Shown: in pieces, positions 1 through 12,009 of the stretch | Numbering within the stretch: the first letter of the stretch is position 1 | Layout of the letters: each line of letters opens with the position of its first letter | Assembly (NCBI GenBank): GCA_036768485.1 | Contig: JAVLUZ010000523.1 | Location: forward strand, 1 to 64,000 | DNA from: Mermis nigrescens | Lineage: Eukaryota; Nematoda; Enoplea; Mermithida; Mermithidae | DNA length: 64,000 bases | Direction: 5' to 3' | Translations under genes and position numbers: made by a program | The notes under the pieces: model-generated | What the model was told of the DNA's origin: nothing | The model's input: the letters and a program-made list of their open reading frames with translations, nothing else | Databases searched by the model: none

Positions 1-1200
1 GACATGTCCTGATGTATGTCCACTGATGTCAATGCTTTATATAATAAACGCCAATGTAAATCGATAAAACAAGTTGGCAATCCATAGCAGCATACATGGA
101 ATAATAGCGATTCATTGTGAACTGGCTGTCTATGCTTTAACGTGTGTTTATTAGTTTTTTGGGAAATACAGTTATGGCGGTCGGTACGTGTCCTATTAAT
201 TTGTTAATATATCAATGTATGCAAATAAGACACGCGCTATGCCGATAAGGTTCATTCAAACGTGCTGACATGCGAATTGGAATGAACCAGTTTCCAGATG
301 AAAGTGGTCGGAAAATAAATATGAAATTGTATAAAGTATATGTAATTTCATATGTGTATATACATTACGCATGTAGGCAATCATATGTTAAATAAGGCGA
401 GCAATAGATGCATGCGATTGATATTATTATTGGTCTTTGATATCAGTCTTTATTTATTCGGGCAAACACATCAATACGTTTGCCTGTTTTGAAGTAACTT
501 TCACAAGTGTAAAAATATTACAAGAAGCTCATTTAGTAATGAAGGATTTTTAGTGAGCTCATTCCGCTCCAATGTAAATTGTAGTATTTTTAAATGCTAC
601 ATGACCTCTACCAGAAGCATTATTTGCTTGGTACTTTAAATAGTTTTACTTTGGGTTTAAGCGGTTGCGCAGGTATAAAAAATATTGGAGGTAAAAATTG
701 GCAACATCATCGAAATTACCAAACGAAATTGTCCGAATCTCCAGCACTTATCACATACTTACATACGTTGACATTTACAATGTTTAAATTGTACAGGGGC
801 TTTTGTTTGGACACATACAAACTGCAGAGGTAAATTTGTGGCGCTCTGGTGTTTCGCAAATTAACAAATTATCAAAATTATTAATTAATAAAGAACAACT
901 CTTCCCTCATATAGTTGGGGTTGGTTTTCATTAATTTTCTTATGAAAAGATTAAGCTATGGTATTACGCAATGAAGAAAAACATCGCTTTTGGGTTACGA
1001 ACAGTGTTGTTATGAAACAGTTCCAAAGGAAATTTCGTTTGACGAAACCTCTCTTCTGCTGATAAGTTATGGTTCGTATAAAACAATACTGAATCTGAAA
1101 ATCGAAACAAGAGAATAACAATTTATGTTTTGCATAGACTAGTGCCAGATTAGTCAGAGGATTAAAGGCACGAAACTGTAGCAACCTAGTTCCTCTCTGA
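1..1200. other. AT-rich stretch without recognised genes
   Basis: No exon, repeat or RNA could be supported here. Two short open frames (594-833 plus, 951-1184 minus) have low-complexity composition and no recognisable motif. If the BTBD9-like exon at 1611 is real, this is probably intron upstream of it. Confidence 0.4.
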
Positions 1201-1610
1201 TGACCTTATCTATTTATGATTTTTGATTTTTTCTGTTCTTCTCCTTTTCTACATTCTTTGTTTTTTTCGTTCTTCTTCTTTTTTATGTGACTTTTCGTTT
1301 TATAATCCCGCCTATTTTTCTTTTCATTTAGACTTTTGCGCCTCATAAAACATGTAATCTGTCATAATATAATTTTTTTAGGTACATTTGTGCTATTTCA
1401 CGCGTCCTTTTTGTTTCTTTCTTACTAATAGCATGATGCACCTCTATATCTTTCTTTCTTCTTTTTTCTTAATATTTGCATGTTTATTTATCTATTTATT
1501 TACTTACTTATTTATTTTTCTACTCATTTTGTTCTTCTCTTTTTGCTTCTTATTCATATTGATGACTTCTTACTATTTCACACTTGTTTCATTTTTTTAT
1601 TTTTCTTAAG
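1200..1610 (+). other. Long pyrimidine-rich tract ahead of a splice acceptor
   Basis: About 400 bases made mainly of T and C with TATTT-like runs, ending in ttttcttaag directly before the BTBD9-like exon. It looks like an expanded polypyrimidine tract of an intron. Short frames read through it encode only F/L/Y/I-rich peptides and are not genes. Confidence 0.5.
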
Positions 1611-1783
1611 CTGGTGTAATCAAGCCATCTTACAACGTGGCAACCATAAAAAATTCATGTCGTCTTATCGAAGCCATAAATGATGATGATTCAATGATCA
1701 ACGAAAATAAATTAAACTATACGTCTCACAAAATCGACTATGGTTCTATCGTGCTCCAGCTTCCGCAACCCTATTTGATTGAT
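1611..1783 (+). CDS. btbd9-like: BTBD9-like internal exon, discoidin-like domain
   Basis: An open exon of 173 nt between an acceptor (ttttcttaag) and a donor (GAT then gtgagt). It starts with two bases of a split codon and ends in phase 0. Its 57 codons contain NVATIKNSC, then YTSHKIDYGSIVLQLPQPYLI. This matches, from memory, the second F5/8-C (discoidin)-like domain of BTBD9, where the pattern is NVATI, then a CHQLG-like patch, then IVVQLAQPY. BTBD9 proteins are BTB/BACK-domain adaptors linked to Cul3 ubiquitin ligases. The next part of the domain (LRMLLW onward) is found at about 18.0 kb on the same strand, so both pieces read as one gene with a 16.2 kb intron. No frameshift is seen in this exon. 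BTB and BACK exons must lie left of the window. Confidence 0.72.
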
Positions 1784-1805
1784 GTGAGTCCATTCATGTT
1801 TTAAA

Positions 1806-2146
1806 TAGTGGCGCAGCAGTGGAAGCTGGGGGACTAGTTTGTAAGTAAGATTATTTTTTACAAGCGTCCTGAGAAGGGAAAGAGATTCTTAAAGCGTATC
1901 TGAAAGACCGCTAGAATAGATTTTAGCACACTTTTTGAGTTAATTAGCCCGAGATTTTCAAGCGCTTTGCGCCTTATATTTATATACAAATATTTGTTTA
2001 ATATAATTGAAATCAACATAGAGATCACGTTGAGAAAAGCTCAGACACCATTATTTTTGCCTAACCGTAAGTAGTTGTTGAAATATCCAACCTCAAAATT
2101 TTATGTCCCTCCAAAATCAGAATGCCTGAAGCCAGCTGCGCCACTG
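1806..2146. mobile_element. hAT-like non-autonomous element, 341 bp
   Basis: Ends are TAGTGGCGCAGC and GCTGCGCCACTG (inverted repeats, one mismatch at the outermost base). Flanking 8-mers gttttaaa (1798-1805) and ctcttaaa (2147-2154) match at 6 of 8 positions, so it is an old insertion with an 8-bp target duplication as in hAT elements. It contains a GCGCTTTGCGCC motif near 1959, like the other families here. It sits just inside the BTBD9-like intron. Confidence 0.65.
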
Positions 2147-2159
2147 CTCTTAAATAGTT

Positions 2160-3180
2160 GTCAGAGTCGCTGACTTACTTGTTTGTTTGTTGCATGGTGG
2201 AGTTGTATATGTAACGTTAACTTTTTGGGTTAACTTGAGGACCAACACGTTGTGTGATAAATTGCCTGCAGGTTAGGCTGAATAGCTTCGAGTTCCATGG
2301 CAATCAGGAATAAATTAGCCTTGAGGAGTTGTGAGATATACCAAGCAATTATGTACCTAGAGGCTATTGGGATCAGAGATATAGATTAGCCTTGGGGAGT
2401 TGTCCACTGACAACTATGTACCTAAAGGCTATGGGAATTTGGGCAGCAATTTAGGTAGCAATTTGGGGCTGAATTATATGTCTTAGATCCTAGGAAAAAT
2501 TGGGCAGCACTTCGCTCCCAATGTGTATTTTACAGGCTAAGAAAATGAGACAACAATAGCAATTTAACTTTAATTAAGAAGTCTTCTTGATAAGGACAGT
2601 CATAAGTAACGTACGCACCAAAGATACGTTGGGCTAAACAGTGGCACCACGTCGTAGAATGGCTACTAGTACGGCGACTATTATAGTCTAGCGTAATATA
2701 TATAATAAGACGATTGGACCTTGATCGCGGTATCGATAGCGTGGTAATGGCAGCGATACGAGAAATGACTGCGATGCGAAATCCAATAATAGCGCAAGCG
2801 AGCGACTAGACTGATAGAAACGAAAAATCGCCGGGTGATAGCAAAAAATGGTGATATGTAGTATTCAAATTTTTTAGTCGGCCAATAGAAAAACGCGTCA
2901 TTAAACGAGCAATCGTAATAATCACGCCCACAATGTTATAGTCTATCTTCACATGTTAAAGCGAGCATGGTTACACAGTTAAGCAATTGTTCTAGCGTTA
3001 TAGCATTAAGTACACAATGAAACTTCTCTGCTTTGTGATATAAATTCAGCAATTGCAGATTAAGTACTTATGCGAATAAACTCAAACTTTCTGCAAGTGA
3101 TATATTGTATATCAAGTTTGCAGAAGTGCGCAAAAACATGCACACAACACAATATGCATGGAAACATGAAATTTTCTGGG
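2160..3180. other. Unassigned sequence with a short tandem duplication
   Basis: An imperfect ~70-bp direct duplication (TTAGCCTTGRGGAGTTGT ... ATGTACCTARAGGCTAT) lies at about 2314-2372 and 2385-2435. A near-palindrome around TATATTGTATA lies at 3090-3122. Nothing coding is recognised. Confidence 0.4.
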
Positions 3181-3184
3181 GAAA

Positions 3185-4140
3185 TTATAAGCAAAATCAA
3201 GGCGAAAAACGGATGAAAATCGATAAAGGTTGGTTACATTGACCAGAGACTGTTGAATAGTGTTTGTTTAAGGTTATTTTAGCATTTATATCAGTTTTTG
3301 AGGTCGTTTTTCGCTCAAAACAGATCACTTTTTGATGCTATGTATATGTGGCCTCGGCGGACCCCTAGAATAAAATTTTTAAAATTTCTTCCGTTTCTTT
3401 CGCGAGTTTCTGATGCCAATGGATGGAGTTTAATTAGAAATGTGAAAAACTATTTTTTACCTTCATGATCAACTTTAGTTGATTTTTTACGTGTGAAAAT
3501 TTTTTGCCCCCACTGGACATGTGCGTGAGGGGTCGGGTGTATAGGTGGGCGGCACCAAAGTTCTGGGGCTGCAAGATTTTTTCAAGGATCAAAAAATGGC
3601 CTTAAAAAATGGTGTTTCTCATCAAGTTCTATCCATTGGCATCAAAAAATTGCTGAATAAACAAGCAAAATTGAATTTTGGGGGGTATTCTGGTTTCTGG
3701 GGGTCCCGCTCCTCTACGCCCAGGTATGATTGGGTGTCCGCATAGACCCCAGATTGGAAAGATGAGAAATTTTCTGTGGCAAATGAAGGCGAAAAACGGA
3801 TGAAAATTGAACATTTTCTTCAAAAGTGCTTATAATTGACCAAAAAGTGAGTAAAAACGTAGTTTTAACGCCATTTTAGCGCTTATGCCAGTTTTTAGGT
3901 TATTTTGTCCCAAAAAGCTCAATCTTGACCCCCTAGATCGGTCATACTGCGCGCATTCAATCCTTACCTGCATCAAGCGCAGATTCGGTGGGAACTCTTC
4001 AATGACATTTATTGTCTTTCGTGATAGAATAAAAGCAGATTTTGTGCTAAAAAGTGTTTTTTGTAGGCATCGACGATTTTTCGCCTCTTGCAATTTTTTT
4101 AATAAAACAGCGATTTGAATGGTTTTCCATAACATTTCGC
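3185..4140. repeat. Imperfect direct repeat pair split by a family G element
   Basis: The sequence at 3185-3350 (ggcgaaaaacggatgaaaat ... cagtttttgaggtc) recurs at 3785-3925 with the same order of landmarks. Between them lie a family G-like fragment (about 3340-3480) and a bounded family G copy (3540-3728). Open frames on both strands at 3830-4135 are by-products of this repeat. Confidence 0.5.
3540..3728. mobile_element. Family G hAT-like element, old short copy
   Basis: Left end TATAGGTGGGC, right end GCCCAGGTATG. Flanks gtcgggtg (3532-3539) and attgggtg (3729-3736) agree at 6 of 8 positions. The interior has the family G signature: AAAAAATGGCC and ATCCATTGGCATCAAAAAAT. Confidence 0.6.
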
Positions 4141-4189
4141 GAAACTTCTAATAATTTTTCGCGCTTCTTAAAAAATCTTTTAATGCAAG

Positions 4190-4675
4190 AGCGGGAAGAG
4201 CGGCAGCCACCCCTCCCAATTGACCCAACATAGTTGGCGAGATATAGAATGGATAAGTAATTTATAATAATTTTTGGCCGTCGGTGATTATATTTTTATA
4301 ATCTTTCGGCGCTTTGCGCAGGATAACTTCGCTCAAGGAACAGGTATTGAATCGATTTCAAGAGCAGTAACAGCTATATCAGTTTAGTTTTTATTCTATT
4401 TTCAAGCATGAATTCAAAAAACTTTCGACGCTCCTCATCAAATGCAACGAATACATGAAATGGAGCAGTAATTCCAGCCTCAAAATGTCCTTCCACCTAT
4501 ATTTTACAAATTTCCCGGCGCTTGGCGTTGGACGTTTGTAAGGTTAAAAAATTTTAAAGATTTCTCGCGCAGAATTAGAGAAAAATTTTGAAATTCTCCA
4601 AGGAAATGTTGCACCAAAACCGATTTTAAATCACAGGAGACATTGTACCTATTTTCGTCGGTTTTTGGAAAAGTT
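4190..4675 (+). mobile_element. Truncated family A element
   Basis: It follows the interior of the family A copies at 16470 and 47217: GGCGAGATA-AGAATGGATA, a GGCGCTTTGCGC motif, then ATTTTCGxCxGTTTTTGGAAAAGTT. The left terminus is not recognisable and the right end is cut where the family I element begins. Confidence 0.55.
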
Positions 4676-4681
4676 AGGGTT

Positions 4682-5916
4682 GGGCGCGGTTGCTCGACTT
4701 GACCGTTAATAAAGGCTTACCTTAACTTTAATGTTCATCTCAATGCAACCATTACTTCATGGTCGCGTTAAGTCCAATTAACACCTTAATGGAACCATAA
4801 AAGAAATCTGGGTTGCTCGACTCAACCATTAAAGTTAAAGGGAAGTCTAATGGTCGATTTTATTTTCGTTTGCAGGACTCTACCTTAGTGCAGCAATTAA
4901 TTGAGGCTCAGCTTTTTAACGTCTACCTTGAGACCGGTTGCTCAACTGAAGCCTTAACGCACCAAAAAGCGTTTAATGGTTTCTCTAAGGTTAATTGAGT
5001 TGCTGGGCTCTACCTTAACGACTATGGTTTTGTTGAGGTCAATCCTTTAAGGTGAGTCGGGAGCTACCTTAACAATCTCAATGATTACATTTCACTCTTA
5101 AAAAGTAAAGCTTTCATTATTCCTATATTTATATTATATGATACATGCTCGTCGATCCATTGTCAAATGAAGTCCTCTGGTTCATTTTAATGACAATAAA
5201 TTTTAATAAAGATTTTATTCAAGAACGAGTTTTTTCAGTTGGCTTCTTCATTTTCTTAGCTGATGCCAAAAATGCGCTAAAATCAAAATAGTATTTCCCT
5301 ATTTGTATTTCTCTATTTTTCCAATTTCCATATCATCGCAAGCAACCAACTATGTTTTACTCAGACTAACGAGCGTTTTCATTTATTTTCCTCATTAAGT
5401 GTATCGCTGTCACTGCAATCCATTATCAGACGAATTCGAACCAACACTAAAAGTGAAGCGGTAAAAGTCAAATAAAAATAATTCGAATTTTCAATGACTA
5501 TGGTTCTCAAAGTTTTATATCTATTTTAACCAGAACATTAAAATTCTCATGAACTACCTGTGAACCTTAACATAATCATTAAACTTCCCTTAACGCAACC
5601 ATTCAGCTTACCTTAACGCTACTATTAGATTTTCCTTGACGCAGCCATTATAACTTTTTGTTGATAGTTTCTTTAATGGTACCCTTAAACTTCCCTTAAA
5701 AAATGCTTAACCATTAATTAATGGTCAAGTCGAGCAACCCGATTTTTACAAACCTTAACAAAACCATTACTTAAGGTTTTACCTTAATGTTAATAGTTCC
5801 GTTATGGAAATCTTAATGGTCGTTGGCATTAAGGTAGAGTCGAGCAACTGGCCGACCATTAAAAGTTAATTTTTAATGGTTAGCCTTTATTAAGGTGAAG
5901 TCGGGCAACTGGGCCC
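4682..5916. mobile_element. Family I inverted-repeat element rich in ACCTTAA
   Basis: Termini GGGCGCGGTTGCTCGACTT and (inverted) GGGCCCAGTTGCCCGACTT bound 1235 bp. Inside, the word pair TTGCTCGACT/AGTCGAGCAAC and the words ACCTTAA and AACCATTA recur every 40-100 bases in both orientations, so the ends are iterated foldback-style. It has interrupted a family A element. Target duplication not resolved. No coding capacity. Confidence 0.6.
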
Positions 5917-5999
5917 AGGGGCATGCATTTATTGCCAACTATTCCCGACAGTTTTGAAAAATATGTGATCCGGTACTGAATCCGCGGCTGGCCTAAGTT

Positions 6000-6545
6000 C
6001 TAAAGTGGTCAAAAATTAAAATCATAAGGCTCATTCAAACTTCAAGCAGGATCGCGTCGCAGGATAAAATGGTGTGATTTTTTCTAAAAATAGCGCAACT
6101 TACAAAAAATGTGCAAATTGACGCATCGCTTGATCCATTCATACTTCTTGCAAAACATTGTGCAATCCTCAAAAATCGACGCATCGCATGTTCCATTCAT
6201 ACTTGCTCCGAATTTTCGCAAATTAAGTTTTCCTGTGATGCAATCTCAGATTTTTTCTGTGAATCTTGCGAAATATCGCACAATTTTTCGGCACATCTTT
6301 TTCTTTGTCGTTTTCTCGTCTGACCTCATTACAAATCCAACGCATTTTGCAGTCGATATGAGTAGGTATGTAGCTAGAACAGTTTAAAGAAATGCAAAAA
6401 AATCTGGGTTTAATATAAAATAGCCCAACGGGTAACAAAAATGCTGTTCTGTGGTTCTACAGTAATCTGTGTAGGTTTTCAAGTTCTGGTGGAGAAAATC
6501 GCATAAAATTTGTTAAAATTATTTGAGGTTTATCACTTTGAGAGT
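6000..6545. other. Unassigned sequence with a ~60-bp duplicated segment
   Basis: GACGCATCGC followed by a TCCATTCATACTT block occurs at about 6119-6155 and again at 6178-6215. The 60-92 codon frames crossing it have no recognisable motifs. Confidence 0.3.
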
Positions 6546-6555
6546 CTTACAAGCA

Positions 6556-7962
6556 TCTTTTTTGTTCCATCGGAGCATATTTTTTTGCTAGTACCCTACT
6601 TTTAATTAGCATGATTTCAGTACATCAGTCAGTAAACACATACAGTAACATACCATGATAATAACAGCAGTCCAAGAGCGCGGAAAAGAATATTGTTCTT
6701 AACATCAGCATTATCCTTTTTTAAACAAGGCAACCTTACATTATTTAAACAGATCAAAGTTTTTCAGCATAAACTTTACGCAAATATCAAGTGTAAGGAA
6801 CACTAATGCTCAGATTTGGAAGTAAAATAAATTTGTAGTATAAACTACAAATTGACAACAAATGAATAGTGCAAACTTTACACAACTACTAGGTGTATAG
6901 AAAACTAACAGTCAGATTCCCAATTCTTATTTAACGTAGAACGTTTTGAAAAAAATTGAGCTTCCGCAAGGCTCTAGAACTAAAGTTAAGATGCAGTGTA
7001 AACTTTACACAACCACAGAGTGTGAAGAAAATTTCAGTCGGATTCATAATTCTGATATTACTGTGATATTACGATCAACATTTATGAAAAGATTAATTCT
7101 CCACAATGGACCGAGGACAAATAAATATAAGATGTAAACCATTTTACACCACTGTTGAGTGCAAACAAACTGGCGTATCACATTTGGTTTCTGCTTAATT
7201 TTTAGACTTGAGATTATGTCCCGACTCATAACCCAGAACTTGGCAGAAAAAACAAGACAGAAACACGTTTAACTCCCCTATTTTTTTGAATTTACACCTC
7301 CCGAAAAAGCTAAATGTTGGTGTAATCAAACGCACTTCGCTGTGACGCGTACCCCTTAGAAAAAACTTTGTTTTTATTCTATTCGACCTCGCACGACTTC
7401 TGAACAGAGAAAGTGGCGCACAAAAAATGGACAAACAAGTATTTTCCACTGTCCACCACATTGTGAAAAAATATTTTTTTGTCCCAGACTCTTTACAATA
7501 AACCGCCTCTAAATTTGAAAATATTACTTTTTTGAAAAAATGAAAAAAGAATCCCCTATATTTTATAACCGTCTACTCTTTGAAACCAATCAGACTGCAT
7601 AGAATGTAAAAGTGATTTAGATATGCTCTTGCACATGAAATAGTAAAAAACCGTCTTTCAACAACCAATGAGTGTAAAGAAATTTTAAGGCCAGATTCGT
7701 AACCTACTAATTAGGCAAAACATTTTTTTTAAATTGGCCCTCCGCAAATCATTTGAATTTTTGGTGTAAACTTTACACACTCACAACGCGCTCGGTATTG
7801 AGTGTAAACAAGAAAAAAAATTGGGGTCACAAGTTTCTATATTATCTACCTTTTTAAAAAAACCGCAACTCTCAGATGTGTGCCGCTATAGCTGTGAGGG
7901 GGGACATATGTTGGGGGTACCCAAGTATATTATAGGTACGCACTAACGCGCTATCTATGATA
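6556..7962 (+). repeat. Family F long non-coding repeat, copy 1
   Basis: It begins with the TTTTTTGTTCCATCGGAGCA block that also forms the foldback arms at 39541 and 40568. It ends with ACCCAAGTATATTATAGGTACG...CTATCTATGATA. Between are many short palindromic words of the type TGTAAACTTTACACA (for example near 6998 and 7775). Long stretches match 33880-34200 and 35370-37195 on the same strand and 37196-38990 on the other. No open frame is conserved between copies. Confidence 0.7.
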
Positions 7963-8421
7963 CTCATGCATGTAGTGTAAATGGAGAAATAGCGTTTTAA
8001 GAACAAGGCAGCAGATTTTTGCCTTAAATGATATGTGGCCTGAACAAAAGTTGAATTTAAATTAGCAATCATGTCCAGAAACAGACGAAAATCCATTGGT
8101 GCATTTTATAAGTGACAGAAATACACGTATGTAGCTGTAGCTGTCTCGAGTCGTACGCAGTACTGCAATGTAGCTGCTCATATGGATGTAGGCTTATGGT
8201 TTTACTACATGAATGTCGTTTTAATCTGTTTCTATCGATAAAGCTCCTCTGATATTACAGTATTTCTTTCTATGCACCTGGTTTTCTGTTAAGCTTTACA
8301 TATTCCGAAAATCTTAGATTTAATGAACAATTTTCATTTTGTTTTATTGATTTTAACCTTGTTTAATAAGAATAAGTTAGATTCGTAGAAACATTAAACG
8401 TTTTCAGTTACCCTGATGTAG

Positions 8422-8691
8422 GTTGAGAGACGACGAGTGGTAAAAACTTTAACCTACGGATCGCAAGGTCCAAGGTTCGAATCCACGTTGACGCAGTTCT
8501 TTTCGGCAGGCCAACCCAGCCCTTCATCCCTCCGGGGTCGTTAAATGGGAAGCTGCACTTGTGTGGCGAAGGTTAAGCCCTTGGGAGTCTCGACCCCTTT
8601 GCGGTATCTCAGCGAGAAACACGTTTCTGACGTGCGGGTAATACTCAAAATGTGGGTGAAAAGCCCGTCTTTTAAGCTTTTAACCTCTTTA
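8422..8691 (+). mobile_element. tRNA-derived SINE with 12-bp target duplication
   Basis: A polymerase III B box, GGTTCGAATCC, lies at 8474-8484, with an A-box-like GACGACGAGTGG at about 8429-8440. A non-tRNA body follows, containing CCCTTCATCCCTCCGGGGTCG. The element is flanked by perfect 12-bp direct repeats, accctgatgtag, at 8410-8421 and 8692-8703. The duplication and the long non-tRNA tail make it a SINE rather than a functional tRNA gene. There is no clear poly-A tail. Confidence 0.88.
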
Positions 8692-9154
8692 ACCCTGATG
8701 TAGAAGCTTCACGAAACAAACAAAAATCCTATCTTATAATTGCTTTTAATAAATTCAAATCATATTTTATTATTTTGAAATTCATTATATCTTATTAAAA
8801 AGTTGCAATAGCATGCCCTGAAATGAAATTCCTTTTTGTTTGTGCTTAATTCGACTTTAAATCGATTATTCTCTCAAATACTAATATTAATAATAACTGC
8901 ACTGCAAAATATCAATCATTTTCTATAAACATTCTTATTCTCCCTGTTTGTCTTTATCTGCGCTTATCCTTGCAAAACTGATATAAGAGTTCAGATTTGC
9001 GATATTTCAGACGTTTTTAATTTTCTCGTTACATCAATATACTTCTAGATGTTTTTGTTTTGTAATAGATGCTGCTTATTACTGTTGAACACCATGGAAA
9101 AGGGTCTAAAATTATTTAAAATATTAATTTAATTAAAAATTCGGAAACTTCATT

Positions 9155-9382
9155 TTCAGAATGTCAATCTGTTGAATTCAGAATTTTACTCACAATACCT
9201 ATTACTGTGTGGCCTCAGCAGAACGCTCCTTCTCGAAAGTGGAATTAATAAAGACATATTTGCGGTCAACTATGACTGATTCTCGTCTAAGTGCACTAGC
9301 GATTATTTCAATTGAAAATGATTTATCATCTTTGTTAGATTTTTCGCAATTGATTGACCAGCTTTGCCGCTCAGAAAGCTAA
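9155..9382 (+). pseudogene. hAT transposase C-terminal fragment
   Basis: From 9212 the frame reads ASAERSFSKVELIKTYLRS, then TMTDSRLSALAIISIEN and further to a TAA stop at 9380-9382. This is the hAT C-terminal dimerisation region (hATC) as found in ZMYM-type and similar hAT transposases. The preceding TIPITV motif is in another frame because of a two-base insertion near 9207. Everything upstream of the domain is missing, so this is a dead fragment. A possible right terminus of the same element, ending in GCACGGCCCTG, lies at 9641-9651. Confidence 0.82.
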
Positions 9383-9589
9383 GAAAGTTATTTTGTAATA
9401 AAGCACGTCATCATTCACGAAATGGGTAAATTATTTGAGAAAAAACATACGATACCTACTTAAAATAATGTAGCAGAATATTTTGTTAGTAAATTTACAG
9501 TAGGATGCTAACTGCGATCATATATGTAGGTACAAGTGTAAAGGAGATACATGAATGATCATCATGAGGCATATATTGCCAGTTTTTAA

Positions 9590-9651
9590 AATTATGGGGG
9601 CCGCCAAAATAAGTTTCGCCTAGGGCCGCTAAACCCCTAAGCACGGCCCTG
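9590..9651. repeat. Probable right terminus of the dead hAT element
   Basis: Read inward from the right, the end is CAGGGCCGTGCTTAGGGG, a CAGGG-type hAT terminus. It lies 270 bases after the transposase fragment. No left partner was found. Confidence 0.45.
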
Positions 9652-10358
9652 CTAGCAGCAGTGTTTTTTTGTACAAGGTCCGTTTGTACATGTACAAAGA
9701 TGGTTTCCCAAAAGTCTTGTACATACAAATTTTTGTATATGATATATAGTACAGTAGCAATTTTCGTGTGGTAAAACAGGGTTTTCGATCATTGGTAGTG
9801 CATTTTAGCTAATTCCTGGGTTTCTGATGACAAAAATTACTAAAAATTGTCTCAAGCCGAAAAAATTTGACATTTTGTCATTCTGAATTCAAATTCGGCT
9901 ATTTTAAAGAAATATAGGACAAACAATTAATCATTTGGCGCAAAGCGTCAAAAATTTTGGGAATTTCACACCTTTTCTAGATTTTTTTGTCTTGCAAAAA
10001 ATCTTTGTACATTCTGTACACACAAAGTTTTGGGTACTATAATGTGGTACAGTAGCAATTTTAGTGTGGCAAAAACAGAGTTGTTCGACTTTTGGTAGTG
10101 TATTTTTGCTAATTTCTGCGTCTTTTAATGGCAAAAATCACTAAGAATTGTCTTGAAACAGCGCAAAGCGCCAAAAAATTTGACATTTTTTATTCTAAAT
10201 GCAAATTCTGCTATTTTAAAAATATATAGGACAATCAATTACATTCATTTCGGAAAATTTTTTGTGAATTTTACACCTTTTTACACTTTTGGTCTTCCCA
10301 AAAATCTTTGTACATTTTCTACACACAAATTTTTTTATACTAAAATGTTGTAACAGAG

Positions 10359-10516
10359 TAGTAATACAGGGCGCCCTGCGGGTACAATGGTTAAGAATGC
10401 ATGCTAAGTGCATATGCATTAAATACGTGATTAAGCCGTATTACAATCTAGCAAAGCAAGGTGACATTGTGCCCTTGGAGTCGTGTGTGTTAATATGGTA
10501 CCTATATTTATCTTCT
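10359..10516 (+). repeat. Left terminal inverted repeat of the 6-kb transposon
   Basis: It contains CAGGGCGCCCTGCGGGTAC, then ATGGTTAAGAATGC, and ends GTACCTATATTTATC. The inverted partner is at 16150-16311. Confidence 0.7.
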
Positions 10517-10519
10517 ATG

Positions 10520-12000
10520 CACCTCTTTTTGCCCCAAAGCATAATCCAGGCTTTAAAAAATGAAACCAGATTTGCTGTAGCTTAATAAGTAGTGGGTAGC
10601 TGATCTTAAAATTTGTATATTTTAACAAGGTGATAATATTCATTTTTAATCAGTTTTTTATTGCTCGCCTAGTAATAAGAATAATATTATTTGCTGATTT
10701 TTACTCAACAAACCAATATGTGGATATTCACATAAATCAGTAGACTAAAAATAAGTGTTTCTACTTACAAATCGTCAAAAATATCCTAAGCACTGAGTAA
10801 ATAATTAAATCCGTGGACTGCAATTTTCTTTTAGATATTAGGCGGTTATTTAACGCATTTTTGTGATTTTAATTAATTCAATTTTTCTCGAAAATGCATT
10901 ATTAATTTGACAATTTGTACAACTTCTTTCTGTATAAGTATGCAACAATACCTATCTTTTTCTTGGATGTACGAGTAATAAAAATTTTTAGATTTCGTGT
11001 TATCTGTTCTTTCTAAACTTATGAACATTTTTTTGCTCGTTCTAGGAGTCTACCAATTTTTCGGGGTTCCATTTCCATGTCCATGATTTTATATTATGTT
11101 ATATGTGTTGTGATGATTTAGTTTTCATCCAAATTCGGGGATTGTGTAGATAAATGATTATTCGTAAGCATAGATACACAGCATGGAAAATCTGGGGGGT
11201 CAGCCACTAATATTAAGTTATATGATATACCTATGCAAAATAGACCGCTTTTCTATGTTATTTTCTTATATCTTGACAGAAACAGCTTTTATTTAGTAGG
11301 TATATATTAAAATGAAATAAATTAAAATTGAACTGAAAAAGTCATGGCTCAATTTATCCTGAAGTAAAAATTCTAGCGCTAGAAAATATATGAACATTTT
11401 TTTGATTAGGCTGCCTGTAGCGCTCTATTGAGGAAATGTAAAAGCAAATTGCTGTTTTGCGTTGACTATTTTCAGACTGTCTGCGTCTGTGTCTTTTACG
11501 AAATAAATTGCTTCTAGGAAACGATGCTGCAATTTTGGCCCCACATAAATTCAGCGCTGTTTGAATTAACTGACAATAAATTGCGTTCCTTTTGCGTAAA
11601 TTCATGCCGCGTTTCAAGAATTCTAGTCTACTTCTTTATGTACGTTTCACTTAAGATAACCTAATGAAGAAGCCCAAAAATCGGATGCTATTTCTAAAAA
11701 CGCAAGGGCAGAATGTACTATTCGTCAAAACAGGATATGTATTTTTTTCGAATTGGGTATATCTGAATTTATTCATGCATAGTTTAGGTATAGATAGCTA
11801 AATGAGAGCTGTTGCACTTCACTTTCTTCTCTCAATATTGCTGCAAGTTGTCGACTTTTCATTTTGCTGAAGCTCATGCAGAAATGCAATCCGTTTGTTT
11901 TCCAACTGCTCTGTTGATTTTTTTGCAATTAAACGTATCTGCTACTGGCGATATGTAAAGCTGTCATTTCTGAGCTAAACTCGGATAATGCGCTTAAACA
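10520..12000. other. Transposon interior before the transposase
   Basis: AT-rich with no motif recognised. A minus-strand 87-codon frame at 11354-11617 is unsupported. From about 12010 a plus-strand frame containing EEFIELEFICPSGEV leads towards the transposase region and may be its N-terminal part. Confidence 0.35.
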
Positions 12001-12009
12001 TGATGCAGA

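Noticed and set aside
1388..1683. Phe/Leu-rich frames resembling membrane proteins
   Set aside because: They are translations of an intron pyrimidine tract, partly overlapping the BTBD9-like exon in the wrong frame.
8425..8495. Functional tRNA gene
   Set aside because: A- and B-box exist but the cloverleaf arms are poor, and the 12-bp duplication encloses a 270-bp body typical of a SINE.
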